Shown here: piece by piece, positions 48,370 through 58,620 of the stretch | Numbering within the stretch: position 1 is the stretch's first letter | Layout of the letters: the number at the start of each line of letters is the position of its first letter | Assembly: GCF_021390155.1 (NCBI RefSeq) | Contig: NZ_CP089985.1 | Span: forward strand, 2,615,001 to 2,679,000 | Source of the DNA: Pseudomonas sp. HN11 | Lineage (GTDB): Bacteria; Pseudomonadota; Gammaproteobacteria; Pseudomonadales; Pseudomonadaceae | Reading direction: 5' to 3' | DNA: 64,000 nt | The notes under the pieces: generated by a model | Databases searched by the model: none | The model's input: the letters and a program-made list of their open reading frames with translations, nothing else | Told to the model about the DNA's origin: nothing | Position numbers and translations under genes: made by a program

Positions 48370-48620
48370 TTAGCGCTGCCAAACCAATGCAAGCGTGAAG
48401 GAGCGCGGGTCTCTCCAATACACGCCATTATAAAAGCCGACATGTTCGTAATATTTTTATCAAATAGATTATTGACGTTAAGTGACGCCGAAAGATGTTC
48501 ATCGAATGGGTAGCGCGATATCAGGTTAACCACGGCGTGGGCCTGTTGGTTGACCTTCCCCGGCAACCACGCTGAATAGGCCGAGGGTGAGGGGCATGGA
48601 ACGGCTAAAGGCGCGAACAT
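48370..48620 (-). pseudogene. Remnant of a TonB-dependent siderophore receptor
   Basis: Minus-strand sequence encodes the conserved C-terminal end of a TonB-dependent receptor: VNQQAHAVVNLISRYPF, then LSASLNVNNLFDK. A run of five A (plus-strand T-run 48454-48458) has lost one base; restoring it gives KYYEHVGFYNGVYWRDPRSF and then TLALVWQR with a stop at 48370, exactly as in intact receptors. Only about 65 C-terminal codons remain. Just upstream, a second frame reads AFSRSMPLTLGLFSVVAG, resembling a signal peptide, so promoter and leader may be fused to the C-terminus by an internal deletion of roughly 2 kb. Confidence 0.8.
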
Positions 48621-48646
48621 CGCGGAAGACCCCTTGTTGTCTTTGC

Positions 48647-48669
48647 GGCCTTTTCGGTCGGAAAAGGCC
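48647..48669. repeat. Hairpin upstream of the receptor remnant
   Basis: GGCCTTTTC and GAAAAGGCC form a perfect 9-bp stem around a 5-nt loop. It lies in the gap between the cptA-like gene and the receptor remnant and may serve as a terminator. Confidence 0.6.
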
Positions 48670-48711
48670 TTGGTTAAAAGACGAAAGGAGAGGGGGACTT
48701 TAGGTTTGAAC

Positions 48712-48730
48712 GAGAATGATTGTTATCTTT
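48712..48730. promoter_or_regulatory. Possible Fur box of the lost receptor
   Basis: GAGAATGATTGTTATCTTT agrees with the canonical 19-bp Fur box at about twelve positions and lies about 90 nt upstream of the receptor remnant. It touches the 3' end of the cptA-like gene. Confidence 0.4.
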
Positions 48731-48733
48731 CTG

Positions 48734-50491
48734 TTACGGCGCCGGTTTTTCCTGAAGCACGACATCCGTCGAACTGGCCTTTTTCGGTTTGATCAGGCTG
48801 AAATCGATCAGAGGCTTCTGTTGGCGCAAGTAAGGGTTGCCGATCATCTGTGGGCGCGCCGTGAAGCTGTCGCTCACCAGGCTTTTCGTACGGTCCAGCT
48901 CATTGAAACTCAGTCCGGCAAGGTCCGCCCACGTGTGAATCAACTGCGAACTGCTGTAAGGCCGTTGCAAGTCACCGGCGAAACTCCAGTCGTGGGTTTC
49001 ACGCCATTTCGGCGAGGCGTAGGCCATGAAAGGGATGGTGTACATCGGCGCTGTCGGCTTGCCTTCGTTACGCCCCAGGGTGGCGTGGCCGGCGGAGTCG
49101 AATACATCTTCGCCATGGTCCGACAAGTACAGCAGGAAGCCGTTGGGGTCGGTCTTGGCGTAGTCCTTGATCAGGCTCGACACCACGAAGTCGTTGTACA
49201 GCACCGCGTTGTCATAGCTGTTGTAAGTCGGCAGTTGATCGTCACTCACACCCGCCGGCACGCCTTGGCGGTCGGTAAATTTGTCGAACGTAGGCGGGTA
49301 ACGATATTGATAGCTCATGTGAGTGCCCAGCAGGTGCACCACAATGAACTTGCGCTCGGCCGGGTCGGCCAGGGCTTTGGAGAAGGGTTCCAGCACATCG
49401 CCATCGTATTGGCGGGCGTTCTGGTTGCGGTTGTTGTTCAGGTACACCTGCTCGTCAGCCTGCTCTGAGAAAGTCGTGAGCATGGTGTTGCGCTTGGTCA
49501 TGGTCTGCTGGTTGGTGATCCAGTAGGTCTTGTAACCAGCCTGTTTCATCACGCTGACAATCGACGGCGTCTTGAGGTACAGGTCTGGATTCTCTTCGTC
49601 GGCGAAGGTCAGTACCTGTTGCAACGCTTCAATGGTGTAGGGGCGCGGCGTGATGACGTTATCGAAGACGGCCAGTTGGTCGCGCAGTTTGTCCAGCTCC
49701 GGCGTGGTGTTGCGCGGGTAGCCATAGAGGCTCATGCGCTGGCGGTTGGTGGATTCGCCGATGACCAGTACCAAAGTCGACGGCTGGCCGGCCATGGTGT
49801 CCTTGAGGTTAGTCAGGGGCGGGATCTGGCTGGCGCTGTCGAGCATGCCTTGCATGTTGTCCAACTGCTCGGTGTAGCGGCGGTAGGCAACGATCATCTG
49901 CCACGGCACGGCCGGTTCGATGCGCGACTCAAAGCGGTCCATCGCATCGTCCAAGGTGTCGCTGCGGGCGATCTGCTTGACCAGCGGGTAACCGATAATC
50001 GCCACCAGAATCGCCGTTGCCGCCAACAGGGCCTGGCCGCGCGGCAGGTACACCGGCCGTACGCGGGTCCATAGAAAAATAGCCACGGCGGTGTGTGCAA
50101 TGAACGCCAGCACGATCCACCAGGCGAAATATTGGGTGGCGTATTCACCGGCCTCAGAGATGTTCGACTCGAACATGATAAAGATGACGCTTTGGGAAAA
50201 CTCCTGCTGATAAATGAAGAAATAACCCAGACTGGCCATCGAGCAGGCCCACAGCACCACGCCGATCAAGGCGGCGAGCAAGCGCGTGCGACGGGGGAAT
50301 ATCAGCAGCGGTGCCAGCCAGATCGCGCTCATGAAGAATGCTTGGCGAAAGCCACTGAAACCGGCTGTGCCGCTGAGTTGAATCAGCAGTTGGGTAATAC
50401 CCGAGAAATACCAGAAAAACAGGAACAGCCAACCAAGGCCGGCCCAATCAAAGCCTTTCGCAGACTTGGTGCTGCGTTCGAACATCGCCAT
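48734..50491 (-). CDS. Phosphoethanolamine transferase (CptA/EptA family)
   Basis: A 585-residue inner-membrane enzyme with five N-terminal transmembrane helices and a periplasmic sulfatase-fold domain. The catalytic threonine is in VIGESTNRQRMSLYGY (around residue 248), with metal ligands in LSDHGEDV and HLLGTHMSYQ. Such enzymes decorate lipid A or LPS core with phosphoethanolamine. ATG 50491 has GGAG 6 nt upstream. The closest subgroup appears to be CptA (core-modifying), but this is a judgement. Probably monocistronic. Confidence 0.88.
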   Translation of the reverse strand: MAMFERSTKSAKGFDWAGLGWLFLFFWYFSGITQLLIQLSGTAGFSGFRQAFFMSAIWLAPLLIFPRRTRLLAALIGVVLWACSMASLGYFFIYQQEFSQSVIFIMFESNISEAGEYATQYFAWWIVLAFIAHTAVAIFLWTRVRPVYLPRGQALLAATAILVAIIGYPLVKQIARSDTLDDAMDRFESRIEPAVPWQMIVAYRRYTEQLDNMQGMLDSASQIPPLTNLKDTMAGQPSTLVLVIGESTNRQRMSLYGYPRNTTPELDKLRDQLAVFDNVITPRPYTIEALQQVLTFADEENPDLYLKTPSIVSVMKQAGYKTYWITNQQTMTKRNTMLTTFSEQADEQVYLNNNRNQNARQYDGDVLEPFSKALADPAERKFIVVHLLGTHMSYQYRYPPTFDKFTDRQGVPAGVSDDQLPTYNSYDNAVLYNDFVVSSLIKDYAKTDPNGFLLYLSDHGEDVFDSAGHATLGRNEGKPTAPMYTIPFMAYASPKWRETHDWSFAGDLQRPYSSSQLIHTWADLAGLSFNELDRTKSLVSDSFTARPQMIGNPYLRQQKPLIDFSLIKPKKASSTDVVLQEKPAP

Positions 50492-50546
50492 CCAGCGCTC
50501 CAACCCGGTAATTTTTCAGTCGGCGCGCAGAGCTGCACGCAACAGA

Positions 50547-50569
50547 GGCCACCCTTGCATGGGGTGGCC
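50547..50569. terminator. Hairpin between cptA-like gene and the 59-residue gene
   Basis: GGCCACCC and GGGTGGCC form an 8-bp perfect stem. On the minus strand it follows the 59-residue gene; there is no T-run, so termination is weak or the hairpin has another role. Confidence 0.45.
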
Positions 50570-50652
50570 CTTGGGGGCGGGAGTATCGGGAGAGTGATGT
50601 GAAAACTTTGTGAGATTTTTGTAGCGGTTATCTTACAAAGCGATGGCCGGGC

Positions 50653-50832
50653 TTAGCAGAGCGCAGGCTGGGCGCCGGAAGGCTGCTCCAACTGGGCTTG
50701 GATGATGTGCGAACGAAGGCGCAGGACTTCCTGCTGCAGCTGTTCGCGTTCGTCTTTCAACTGGCGCAACTCGTCGCGTCGAATATTGACGTAGAGGGTC
50801 TGTGGAGGACGTGTCATCTGTGCAGTGCTCAT
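50653..50832 (-). CDS. 59-residue coiled-coil protein
   Basis: A gene encoding MSTAQMTRPPQTLYVNI, then a charged helical segment RRDELRQLKDEREQLQQEVL and a short tail ending in cysteine. GAGGT lies 7 nt upstream of ATG 50832. Heptad-like spacing of leucines (about residues 22-43) predicts a coiled coil, likely a dimer. The longer overlapping frame on the same strand has no coding character. The function is unknown; it is divergent from gnd. Confidence 0.75.
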   Translation of the reverse strand: MSTAQMTRPPQTLYVNIRRDELRQLKDEREQLQQEVLRLRSHIIQAQLEQPSGAQPALC

Positions 50833-51101
50833 TGCTTACCTCGCAAATAGCCAGTGTGTCGCGGTGTGCCAGAACGCTTGAGTCGAGGTTCTCGGCAGCA
50901 GTCAGGACAATTCTGAATTCTTTTTGCGAGTAATGGAACTTTTTTATTTTTGGTGGTCGTGTGACTTTTCTCGTCATGATGGTGAAATGATAGCTGATTT
51001 TTGTCATGAAACTACATGGATCCGCTCTGGACTAACCCTCATTAGCCTCATTGCGCTATAAACTATGTCACACATTTTTTAGTAGTTAGGAGCATCAGCA
51101 C

Positions 51102-52085
51102 ATGCAACTGGGGATTATCGGACTAGGCCGCATGGGCGGGAATATTGCACGGCGCCTGATGCTCAATGGGCATACCACCGTTGTTTACGACCGTAACGAA
51201 GCATTTGTAAAAGGCCTGAGCGAAGAGGGCGCCACCGGTGTTGCCGACCTCGAGGCCCTGGTTGCCGGGCTGCAAAAGCCGCGCACTGTGTGGGTGATGC
51301 TGCCGGCCGGCGCACCGACCGAAGACACCATCAATGAATTGAGCACGCTGCTGGAAAACGGTGATGCAATCATCGACGGCGGCAACACCAACTATAAGGA
51401 TGACGTTCGCCGGGCCAGGGCCTTGGCGGAAAAAGGCCTGCACTATGTTGACGTCGGCACCTCCGGCGGCGTCTGGGGCCTGGAGCGCGGCTACTGCATG
51501 ATGATCGGTGGCGACGCCGAAACCGTGCAGCGCCTCGATCCGATCTTCAAGAGCCTGGCCCCGGGCCTGGGCAACATCCCGCGTACCAAGGACCGCTCCG
51601 CCAGCGCTGACCCGCGCGCGGAGCAGGGCTATATCCATGCCGGCCCGGCGGGTTCCGGTCACTTCGTCAAGATGATCCACAACGGCATCGAATACGGGAT
51701 GATGCAGGCGTTCGCCGAAGGTTTTGACATCCTCAAGACCAAGAACTCGGAAAACCTCCCGGAAGACCAGCGCTTTGACCTCAATGTGGCCGATATCGCC
51801 GAAGTCTGGCGCCGTGGCAGTGTGGTCTCGTCCTGGCTGCTGGACCTGACCGCCGACGCCCTGGCCACCGACCCGAAACTCGACGGTTACTCTGGCTCCG
51901 TGGCCGACAGCGGCGAAGGCCGCTGGACCATCGAGGCGGCCATGGAACAAGCTGTGCCAGTGCCGGTGCTGTCTACTTCGCTGTTTGCACGCTTCCGCTC
52001 GCGTCAGCAAAGTACCTACGGTGACAAAATGCTTTCTGCCATGCGCTTCGGCTTTGGCGGTCACGTGGAGACATCCAAAAAATGA
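51102..52085 (+). CDS. gnd: 6-phosphogluconate dehydrogenase (decarboxylating)
   Basis: A 327-residue short-form 6-phosphogluconate dehydrogenase. The Rossmann [13 protein letters not shown], the catalytic motif [16 protein letters not shown] and [19 protein letters not shown] are typical of the short NAD-preferring type; cofactor preference is inferred. It makes ribulose-5-phosphate and NAD(P)H. Its stop overlaps the zwf start (ATGA), making a gnd-zwf-Cof operon. Confidence 0.94.
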   Translation: MQLGIIGLGRMGGNIARRLMLNGHTTVVYDRNEAFVKGLSEEGATGVADLEALVAGLQKPRTVWVMLPAGAPTEDTINELSTLLENGDAIIDGGNTNYKDDVRRARALAEKGLHYVDVGTSGGVWGLERGYCMMIGGDAETVQRLDPIFKSLAPGLGNIPRTKDRSASADPRAEQGYIHAGPAGSGHFVKMIHNGIEYGMMQAFAEGFDILKTKNSENLPEDQRFDLNVADIAEVWRRGSVVSSWLLDLTADALATDPKLDGYSGSVADSGEGRWTIEAAMEQAVPVPVLSTSLFARFRSRQQSTYGDKMLSAMRFGFGGHVETSKK

Positions 52086-53605
52086 CCGCCAACGGCAAGA
52101 AACTCAAGGCCGAACCCGCTCCGCCAACCACCCTGTTTCTGTTTGGTGCCCATGGTGACCTTGTAAAGCGCTTGCTGATGCCGGCGCTGTACAACCTCAG
52201 CCGGGATGGTCTGCTGGGCGATGGCCTGCGCGTCGTTGGGGTTGATCACAACGCTATCAGCGACGCCGATTTCGCCAAGAAGCTCGAGGACTTCATTCGC
52301 ACCGAGGCCGCGAGCAAGGTCAAGGGCAACGGTGAGAATGCCCTCGACCCTCAATTGTGGGCGCAATTGGCCAAGGGCATCAGCTACGTCGAGGGCGACT
52401 TCCTTGACGACAGCACCTATGCCGACATCGGCAGGAAAATCGCCGACAGCGGCACCGGCAACGCGGTGTTCTACCTGGCCACCGCGCCGCGTTTCTTCAG
52501 TGACGTGGTGCAGCGCCTTGGCAGTGCCGGCCTGCTGACGGAAACCGATGACAGTTTCCGCCGCGTGGTGATCGAGAAACCCTTTGGTTCGGACCTGGCC
52601 ACCGCGCAAGCGTTGAACGCCAGCTTGCTCAAGGTGATGAGCGAGAAGCAGATTTATCGCATCGACCATTACCTGGGCAAGGAGACGGTGCAGAACATCC
52701 TGATCAGCCGTTTCTCCAACGTGCTGTTCGAAGCGTTCTGGAACAACCATTACATTGACCACGTGCAAATCACCGCCGCCGAAACCGTCGGCGTTGAAAC
52801 CCGTGGCAACTTCTTCGAGAAGACCGGCACGCTGCGCGATATGGTGCCTAACCACCTGTTCCAGTTGCTGGCGATGGTGGCCATGGAGCCGCCCGCTGCC
52901 TTTGGCGCCGACGCTGTTCGCGGTGAAAAAGCCAAGGTGATCGGTGCGGTCCGCCCTTGGTCTCTGGAAGATGCACGCGCCAATTCGGTACGCGGCCAGT
53001 ACACCGCCGGTGAAATCGGCGGCAAGGCACTGCCGGGTTATCGCGAAGAACCCAACGTGGCGCCTGACAGCAGTACCGAAACCTTCGTCGCCCTCAAGGT
53101 GATGATCGACAACTGGCGCTGGGTCGGCGTGCCGTTCTACCTGCGTACCGGCAAGCGCATGAGTGTGCGCGACACCGAAATCGTGATCTGCTTCAAGCCT
53201 GCGCCGTACGCACAGTTTCGCGACACCGAGGTGGATGAACTCAAGCCCACTTACTTGAAGATCCAGATTCAGCCCAATGAAGGCATGTGGTTTGACCTGC
53301 TGGCGAAAAGGCCTGGGCCGACCTTGGACATGGCCAATATCCAGCTGGGTTTTGCCTACAAGGACTTCTTCGAAATGCAGCCGTCGACGGGGTACGAAAC
53401 GCTGATCTACGATTGCATGACCGGCGACCAGACCTTGTTCCAGCGCGCGGACAATATCGAGAACGGCTGGCGTGCGGTGCAGCCGTTCCTCGATGCATGG
53501 AAGGAAGACGACGGGATCCAGACCTACAAAGCCGGTGAAGACGGCCCGGCTGCGGCCGACGCCTTGCTGGCCCGTGACGGTCGCACCTGGCATAGCCTCG
53601 GATGA
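52082..53605 (+). CDS. zwf: Glucose-6-phosphate 1-dehydrogenase
   Basis: A 507-residue G6PD. The active-site [13 protein letters not shown] and the cofactor loop [16 protein letters not shown] are intact. It follows gnd with a 4-nt overlap and precedes the Cof hydrolase with a 4-nt overlap. Pairing with gnd rather than with edd/pgl marks this as a second zwf isoform feeding an oxidative pentose phosphate route. Confidence 0.95.
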   Translation: MTANGKKLKAEPAPPTTLFLFGAHGDLVKRLLMPALYNLSRDGLLGDGLRVVGVDHNAISDADFAKKLEDFIRTEAASKVKGNGENALDPQLWAQLAKGISYVEGDFLDDSTYADIGRKIADSGTGNAVFYLATAPRFFSDVVQRLGSAGLLTETDDSFRRVVIEKPFGSDLATAQALNASLLKVMSEKQIYRIDHYLGKETVQNILISRFSNVLFEAFWNNHYIDHVQITAAETVGVETRGNFFEKTGTLRDMVPNHLFQLLAMVAMEPPAAFGADAVRGEKAKVIGAVRPWSLEDARANSVRGQYTAGEIGGKALPGYREEPNVAPDSSTETFVALKVMIDNWRWVGVPFYLRTGKRMSVRDTEIVICFKPAPYAQFRDTEVDELKPTYLKIQIQPNEGMWFDLLAKRPGPTLDMANIQLGFAYKDFFEMQPSTGYETLIYDCMTGDQTLFQRADNIENGWRAVQPFLDAWKEDDGIQTYKAGEDGPAAADALLARDGRTWHSLG

Positions 53606-54426
53606 GTGACGCGGCGATTCATCCTATCCGTTTTATCCTCAGTGACGTAGATGGCACCTTGCTGCATCCGGATCACAGCCTCAGCCAGCGAACCGCCGAT
53701 GCAGTGCTTGCGTTGCGTGATGCGGGGGTGTTTTTCAGCCTGGCCAGCGGGCGACCACCCAAGGCCATGCTGCACCTGATCGAAACCTTCGGCATCAATG
53801 TGCCGGTAGCCGGGTTTAACGGTGGCACGTTGATCAACCCGGATGGCAGCATCCTGGTTGCCCACCATCTGCCGGCGGAAGCGGCGCTGGTGACCCTGGC
53901 GCTGTTTTCGGCGGAACCGGACGTGGAAGTGTGGGTATTTGCCGATGGCGACTGGCTACGCCGTGACCCGCCAGGACCGATGGAGCAGCGTGAAGCCGAT
54001 GGCCTGGGATACGGGCCGGTAGTGGTGGAGAGTTTCGAGCCCTACCTGGACCGGGTCGACAAAATCGTCGCTGCCAGCAACAACACGCAGTTGCTGGTGG
54101 AGCTGGAGGCGCAGTTGCAGCCCAAGGTGCAGGGGCTGGCTCATGTCTCTCGTTCACAGCCGGTTTACCTGGATGTGACCGCGATGCTGGCCAACAAGGG
54201 TGAGGCCTTGAAGACCCTGGCGGCGCATCTTGGGGTGCCTTTGGAGCGGACGGCCGCTATTGGCGATGGCGGCAATGACCCGGCAATGTTTCACGTGGCG
54301 GGTTTGTCGATCGCCATGGGGCAGGCGGAAGAAACTGTCAAACGCCAGGCTAACGTAGTAACCGGTAGCAATGTCGATGACGGTGCGGCAGAGGCAATCG
54401 AGCGGTTTATTCTGGCCGCTCAATAA
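53602..54426 (+). CDS. Cof-type HAD hydrolase
   Basis: A 274-residue haloacid dehalogenase-like phosphatase of the Cof subfamily. The nucleophile motif is LSDVDGTLLH, with C-terminal GDGGNDPAMF supplying the metal-binding Asp residues. Likely acts on a sugar phosphate given its place behind zwf; this is inferred from context. Confidence 0.9.
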   Translation: MSDAAIHPIRFILSDVDGTLLHPDHSLSQRTADAVLALRDAGVFFSLASGRPPKAMLHLIETFGINVPVAGFNGGTLINPDGSILVAHHLPAEAALVTLALFSAEPDVEVWVFADGDWLRRDPPGPMEQREADGLGYGPVVVESFEPYLDRVDKIVAASNNTQLLVELEAQLQPKVQGLAHVSRSQPVYLDVTAMLANKGEALKTLAAHLGVPLERTAAIGDGGNDPAMFHVAGLSIAMGQAEETVKRQANVVTGSNVDDGAAEAIERFILAAQ

Positions 54427-54447
54427 GCTTCGCGCGATCTGACACTG

Positions 54448-54481
54448 AACTTGCACTCATCTAACGCCATGAGTGCAAGTT
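54448..54481. terminator. Hairpin after the gnd-zwf-Cof operon
   Basis: AACTTGCACTCAT and ATGAGTGCAAGTT pair perfectly (13 bp), with outer CACTG/CAGTG pairing after one bulge. It lies between convergent genes; there is no strong T-run. Confidence 0.7.
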
Positions 54482-54491
54482 ACAGTGCCGA

Positions 54492-54752
54492 TTACTTCGG
54501 CATTGCCCAGGATTGCAACTGGTAGCCATCTTTATCGAGCTCGGCACGGGCTTGCAACAGCAAGTTTTCCAACTGCGCCGGGTCGGTATAAGCACTCGAC
54601 GACAGTTGTTTACTGCCGATCCGAGTATTGGTGCGGTCGATGACGCTCAGGCTCAGGGCGCCGTTGCCATCGTGCCAGGCCACGCACTGAAAGGGTTGGA
54701 AAGCACGGTCTGCGATCAAAAGAGCTTCGTTGATGCGGAGCGGGGCGTTCAT
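54492..54752 (-). CDS. Small hypothetical protein
   Basis: An 86-residue soluble protein (MNAPLRINEALLIADRAFQP; VIDRTNTRIGSKQLSSSAY; LLLQARAELDKDGYQLQSWAM). A good AGAGAGAACC precedes the ATG. The last part is predicted helical. No family recognised. It converges on the Cof gene. Confidence 0.7.
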   Translation of the reverse strand: MNAPLRINEALLIADRAFQPFQCVAWHDGNGALSLSVIDRTNTRIGSKQLSSSAYTDPAQLENLLLQARAELDKDGYQLQSWAMPK

Positions 54753-55094
54753 GTGGGTTCTCTCTCATTGCCCATTCAAGTGAGTGCCGGCGGTTGGGCT
54801 GACCGTGCGGCGGGTTACTTGTACTGATGCGCGATGGCGGGGTACGGGTCACATGTTAGAGCAACTATTTTCGGCTTTTAGTGATTAACGTCATGTAAGC
54901 GGCTGTTTTAAAAGCTGATTGAAAGTTCCGGCAACCCGTAACTTTTGTGGTGCAAACAGCCAGAGGTGGTTTTTTGCCCCGACTTATAGCGAAACGTTAC
55001 AAGGGCCGCGTCAAGATCTTGCTAGGGTTAGCGACAGACGTCACAAACTGTTGTTTCTAAATAACTTTAACAATTTTGACGCCAAGGAACAGTC
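54753..55094. other. 342-bp gap upstream of the sigma-54 activator gene
   Basis: No gene is seen. It holds a GTTGTTTC half-site at 55050-55057, matching one arm of the 26-bp palindrome upstream of fapA (61314-61339), and a 10-bp palindrome CAAGATCTTG at 55012-55021. Both are only candidate regulatory sites for the activator gene. Confidence 0.4.
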
Positions 55095-56420
55095 ATGGGT
55101 ATACCCCCCGTTCAACGCCGGTTGCTAGTGGTCGATCCCTGTGCCGACTGTCACGGGCTGCTGCCCGGTTTACGCACGGCGGGGTGGGAGGTCGACAGTT
55201 GCACCTTGGAAGCGGTCGGTGACCGCTCCTGTGACGTCGGCCTGCTGCGTCTGCAGCCCTATCACTTGGAACGTCCGGAAGCGGTCAAGGAACTGATCGG
55301 CCGAAGCGGCGCTGAGTGGATCGCCGTGCTCAGCCACGATGTGCTGCGCTTGCAGAACGTCGGTGATTTCGTTTGCGAGTGGTTTTTCGACTTCCACACC
55401 TTACCTTTCGATGTTTCCCGCGTGCAGGTCACCCTGGGGCGGGCCTTTGGCATGGCTCGCTTGCGGGGCAAAGGCCAGGCGCAGGTTGATGAGCCGGAAC
55501 ATGAATTGCTGGGCGAAAGCCGGCCCATCCGCGAATTGCGCAAGCTGCTCTCCAAACTGGCGCCCACCGAATCCCCGGTATTGATCCGTGGCGAAAGCGG
55601 CACCGGTAAAGAGCTGGTGGCCAAGACCCTGCATCGCCAATCCCAGAGGCACGCCAAGCCGTTCGTGGCGATCAATTGTGGTGCTATTCCTGAACACTTG
55701 ATCCAATCCGAATTGTTCGGCCATGAGAAGGGCGCATTCACCGGTGCCCATCAGCGCAAGGTCGGGCGCATCGAAGCCGCCAATGGCGGTACTTTGTTTC
55801 TTGATGAAATCGGCGATTTACCGATGGAACTGCAAGCCAATCTGCTGCGCTTTCTTCAGGAAAAACAGATTGAACGCGTGGGTGGCAGCCAGCCGATTCC
55901 CGTGGATGTGCGGGTACTGGCGGCGACTCACGTCGATCTGGAAGCCGCCGTGGCGAAGGGTAGCTTTCGCGAAGACTTGTATTACCGGCTCAATGTGCTT
56001 CAAGTGATCACCGCTCCCTTGCGCGAGCGTCATGGTGACGTTGCGATGTTGGCTAACCACTTTTCGCGCTTCTATAGCCAGGAAACCGGCCGACGTCCAC
56101 GCAGCTTCAGTGATGATGCCTTGGTCGCCATGGGTCAGCATGCTTGGCCGGGCAATGTCCGCGAGCTGGCCAACCGGGTACGTCGCGGACTGGTATTGGC
56201 CGAAGGGCGCCAGATTGAAGCCGTTGATCTGGGATTGCACGGCCAGCAGGCAATTTCGCCGGCCATGGCTACACTGGAAGACTACAAGCACCGCGCCGAA
56301 CGTCAGGCGCTGTGCGATGTGCTCAACCGGCACAGCGACAACCTGAGTGTCGCGGCCCGTGTGCTGGGGATCTCCCGGCCCACATTTTACCGGTTGCTGC
56401 ACAAACACCAGATCCGCTAG
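55095..56420 (+). CDS. Sigma-54-dependent activator with VpsR-like N-terminal domain, likely fap regulator
   Basis: A 441-residue bacterial enhancer-binding protein. The N-terminal about 130 residues are a receiver-like domain (RRLLVVDPCADCHGLL) of the degenerate VpsR/FleQ-like kind, with a CDVGLLRL strand where a phospho-Asp would sit. The AAA+ core has Walker A GESGTGKE (166-173), the sigma-54 contact loop GAFTGA (213-218) and Walker B FLDEIGDL. The C-terminal Fis-type helix-turn-helix is NLSVAARVLGISRPTFYRLL. The gene converges on fapF and shares a terminator with it. Control of fapA, which has a sigma-54-type promoter, is inferred. Confidence 0.92.
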   Translation: MGIPPVQRRLLVVDPCADCHGLLPGLRTAGWEVDSCTLEAVGDRSCDVGLLRLQPYHLERPEAVKELIGRSGAEWIAVLSHDVLRLQNVGDFVCEWFFDFHTLPFDVSRVQVTLGRAFGMARLRGKGQAQVDEPEHELLGESRPIRELRKLLSKLAPTESPVLIRGESGTGKELVAKTLHRQSQRHAKPFVAINCGAIPEHLIQSELFGHEKGAFTGAHQRKVGRIEAANGGTLFLDEIGDLPMELQANLLRFLQEKQIERVGGSQPIPVDVRVLAATHVDLEAAVAKGSFREDLYYRLNVLQVITAPLRERHGDVAMLANHFSRFYSQETGRRPRSFSDDALVAMGQHAWPGNVRELANRVRRGLVLAEGRQIEAVDLGLHGQQAISPAMATLEDYKHRAERQALCDVLNRHSDNLSVAARVLGISRPTFYRLLHKHQIR

Positions 56421-56432
56421 GGCGGGTAAACC

Positions 56433-56472
56433 GAAAAGCCCCGCAACGACCCTTATCGTTGCGGGGCTTTTC
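56433..56472. terminator. Bidirectional terminator between the sigma-54 activator and fapF
   Basis: GAAAAGCCCCGCAACGA and TCGTTGCGGGGCTTTTC form a perfect 17-bp stem around CCTTA-type loop, flanked by A- and T-runs, suited to ending both converging transcripts. Confidence 0.93.
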
Positions 56473-56484
56473 CTTGTGTGAGGT

Positions 56485-57807
<1,323 letters not shown>

Positions 57808-57838
57808 CTAATGCGTAAGTGTCGAGGGTCAGCGTAGT

Positions 57839-58582
57839 TCAATAACCTAGAGTGCGTAGGCCTTTGAGTTGATCCAAGTTGCAGTTCAGTGCCGGGTTGT
57901 TCAGGCCGTTATTCATCACCACGTTGAGCTGGGTCATGTTGGCGACGAAGTTTCTATCGCCAGTCAGTACTGTGCCTTGCAGCACTTGGCCGCCGCCGAT
58001 CTGCTGGAGGCTATTGCCTTGGTTGTGATTGCCCTGGATCGCCATCTGCAGGCCGCCATTGTTGGCCGATACGCTCACGCGACCTGCCGCGCTGTCTCCG
58101 GTGACAATACCGCCAGCGACCAGCACTTTCCCGGATTGCACGGCGTTGGAGGGGGCGAAGCCGTTCTCGGTGACGTTGATGCCGACATTGTTGTAAGCGG
58201 TGTTGCCGTCACCCGCGGTGCGCACGCTTTGGGTCACGCCCGAACCGGTGCCCAGGCCTGCCCCTGCGCTTACGTTACCGGTGCCCGTATTCGGATTGGT
58301 GCCCGTACCTGTCGAACCGGTGGTCTGTACGTAGAATTGTGGGGTGATAGTGGAAGAGTCGACTTGCATGCTGGCCTTGCCGGTGATGGTGTCACCCACG
58401 GCATTGGTCCAGGTGCTGCTCATGACAATACCGAAGCTGACAATCCGCCCCGGCATCACATAGCGCCCGCGCAGCTCGGCCATTTCCGAGTCCTTGAGTT
58501 CGATCGGTTTGAACGCCGATGAAGCATGAGCGGGCATTGAGGCTGCCAGACACAAGACCGTCAGCCAACGGGAAGTGTTCAT
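57839..58582 (-). CDS. fapE: Functional amyloid minor component FapE
   Basis: A 247-residue exported protein. Signal peptide about 1-20 (TVLCLAASMPAHASS), then a KDSEMAELRGRYVMPGRIV segment, a Gly/Thr/Asn-rich middle, and a repeat-like C-terminal part (AIQGNHNQGNSLQQIGGGQ). It has one cysteine near the end (NCNLDQLKGLRTLGY). FapE is found in fibrils in small amounts. AGGAGC precedes ATG 58582. Confidence 0.88.
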   Translation of the reverse strand: MNTSRWLTVLCLAASMPAHASSAFKPIELKDSEMAELRGRYVMPGRIVSFGIVMSSTWTNAVGDTITGKASMQVDSSTITPQFYVQTTGSTGTGTNPNTGTGNVSAGAGLGTGSGVTQSVRTAGDGNTAYNNVGINVTENGFAPSNAVQSGKVLVAGGIVTGDSAAGRVSVSANNGGLQMAIQGNHNQGNSLQQIGGGQVLQGTVLTGDRNFVANMTQLNVVMNNGLNNPALNCNLDQLKGLRTLGY

Positions 58583-58620
58583 CTTCTGCTCCTGGAGCGT
58601 CCTGCCCCTTATTGCGCTTC

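Noticed and set aside
50633..51007. A 124-codon frame on the minus strand upstream of gnd
   Set aside because: It overlaps the better-supported 59-residue gene in another frame, begins in AT-rich promoter-like sequence and ends in low-complexity residues.
51001..51018. HexR-like site TGTCATGAAACTACA upstream of gnd
   Set aside because: It departs from the palindromic HexR consensus in the right half, and this gnd-zwf operon is not the classic HexR-controlled one.
52061..53593. A 510-codon open frame antisense to zwf
   Set aside because: Covers zwf exactly on the other strand, with shadow-type composition and no domain.
54971..54983. GGTGGTTTTTTGC as a sigma-54 promoter of the activator gene
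   Set aside because: The GG and GC are 9 bp apart instead of 10, so the essential spacing is not met.
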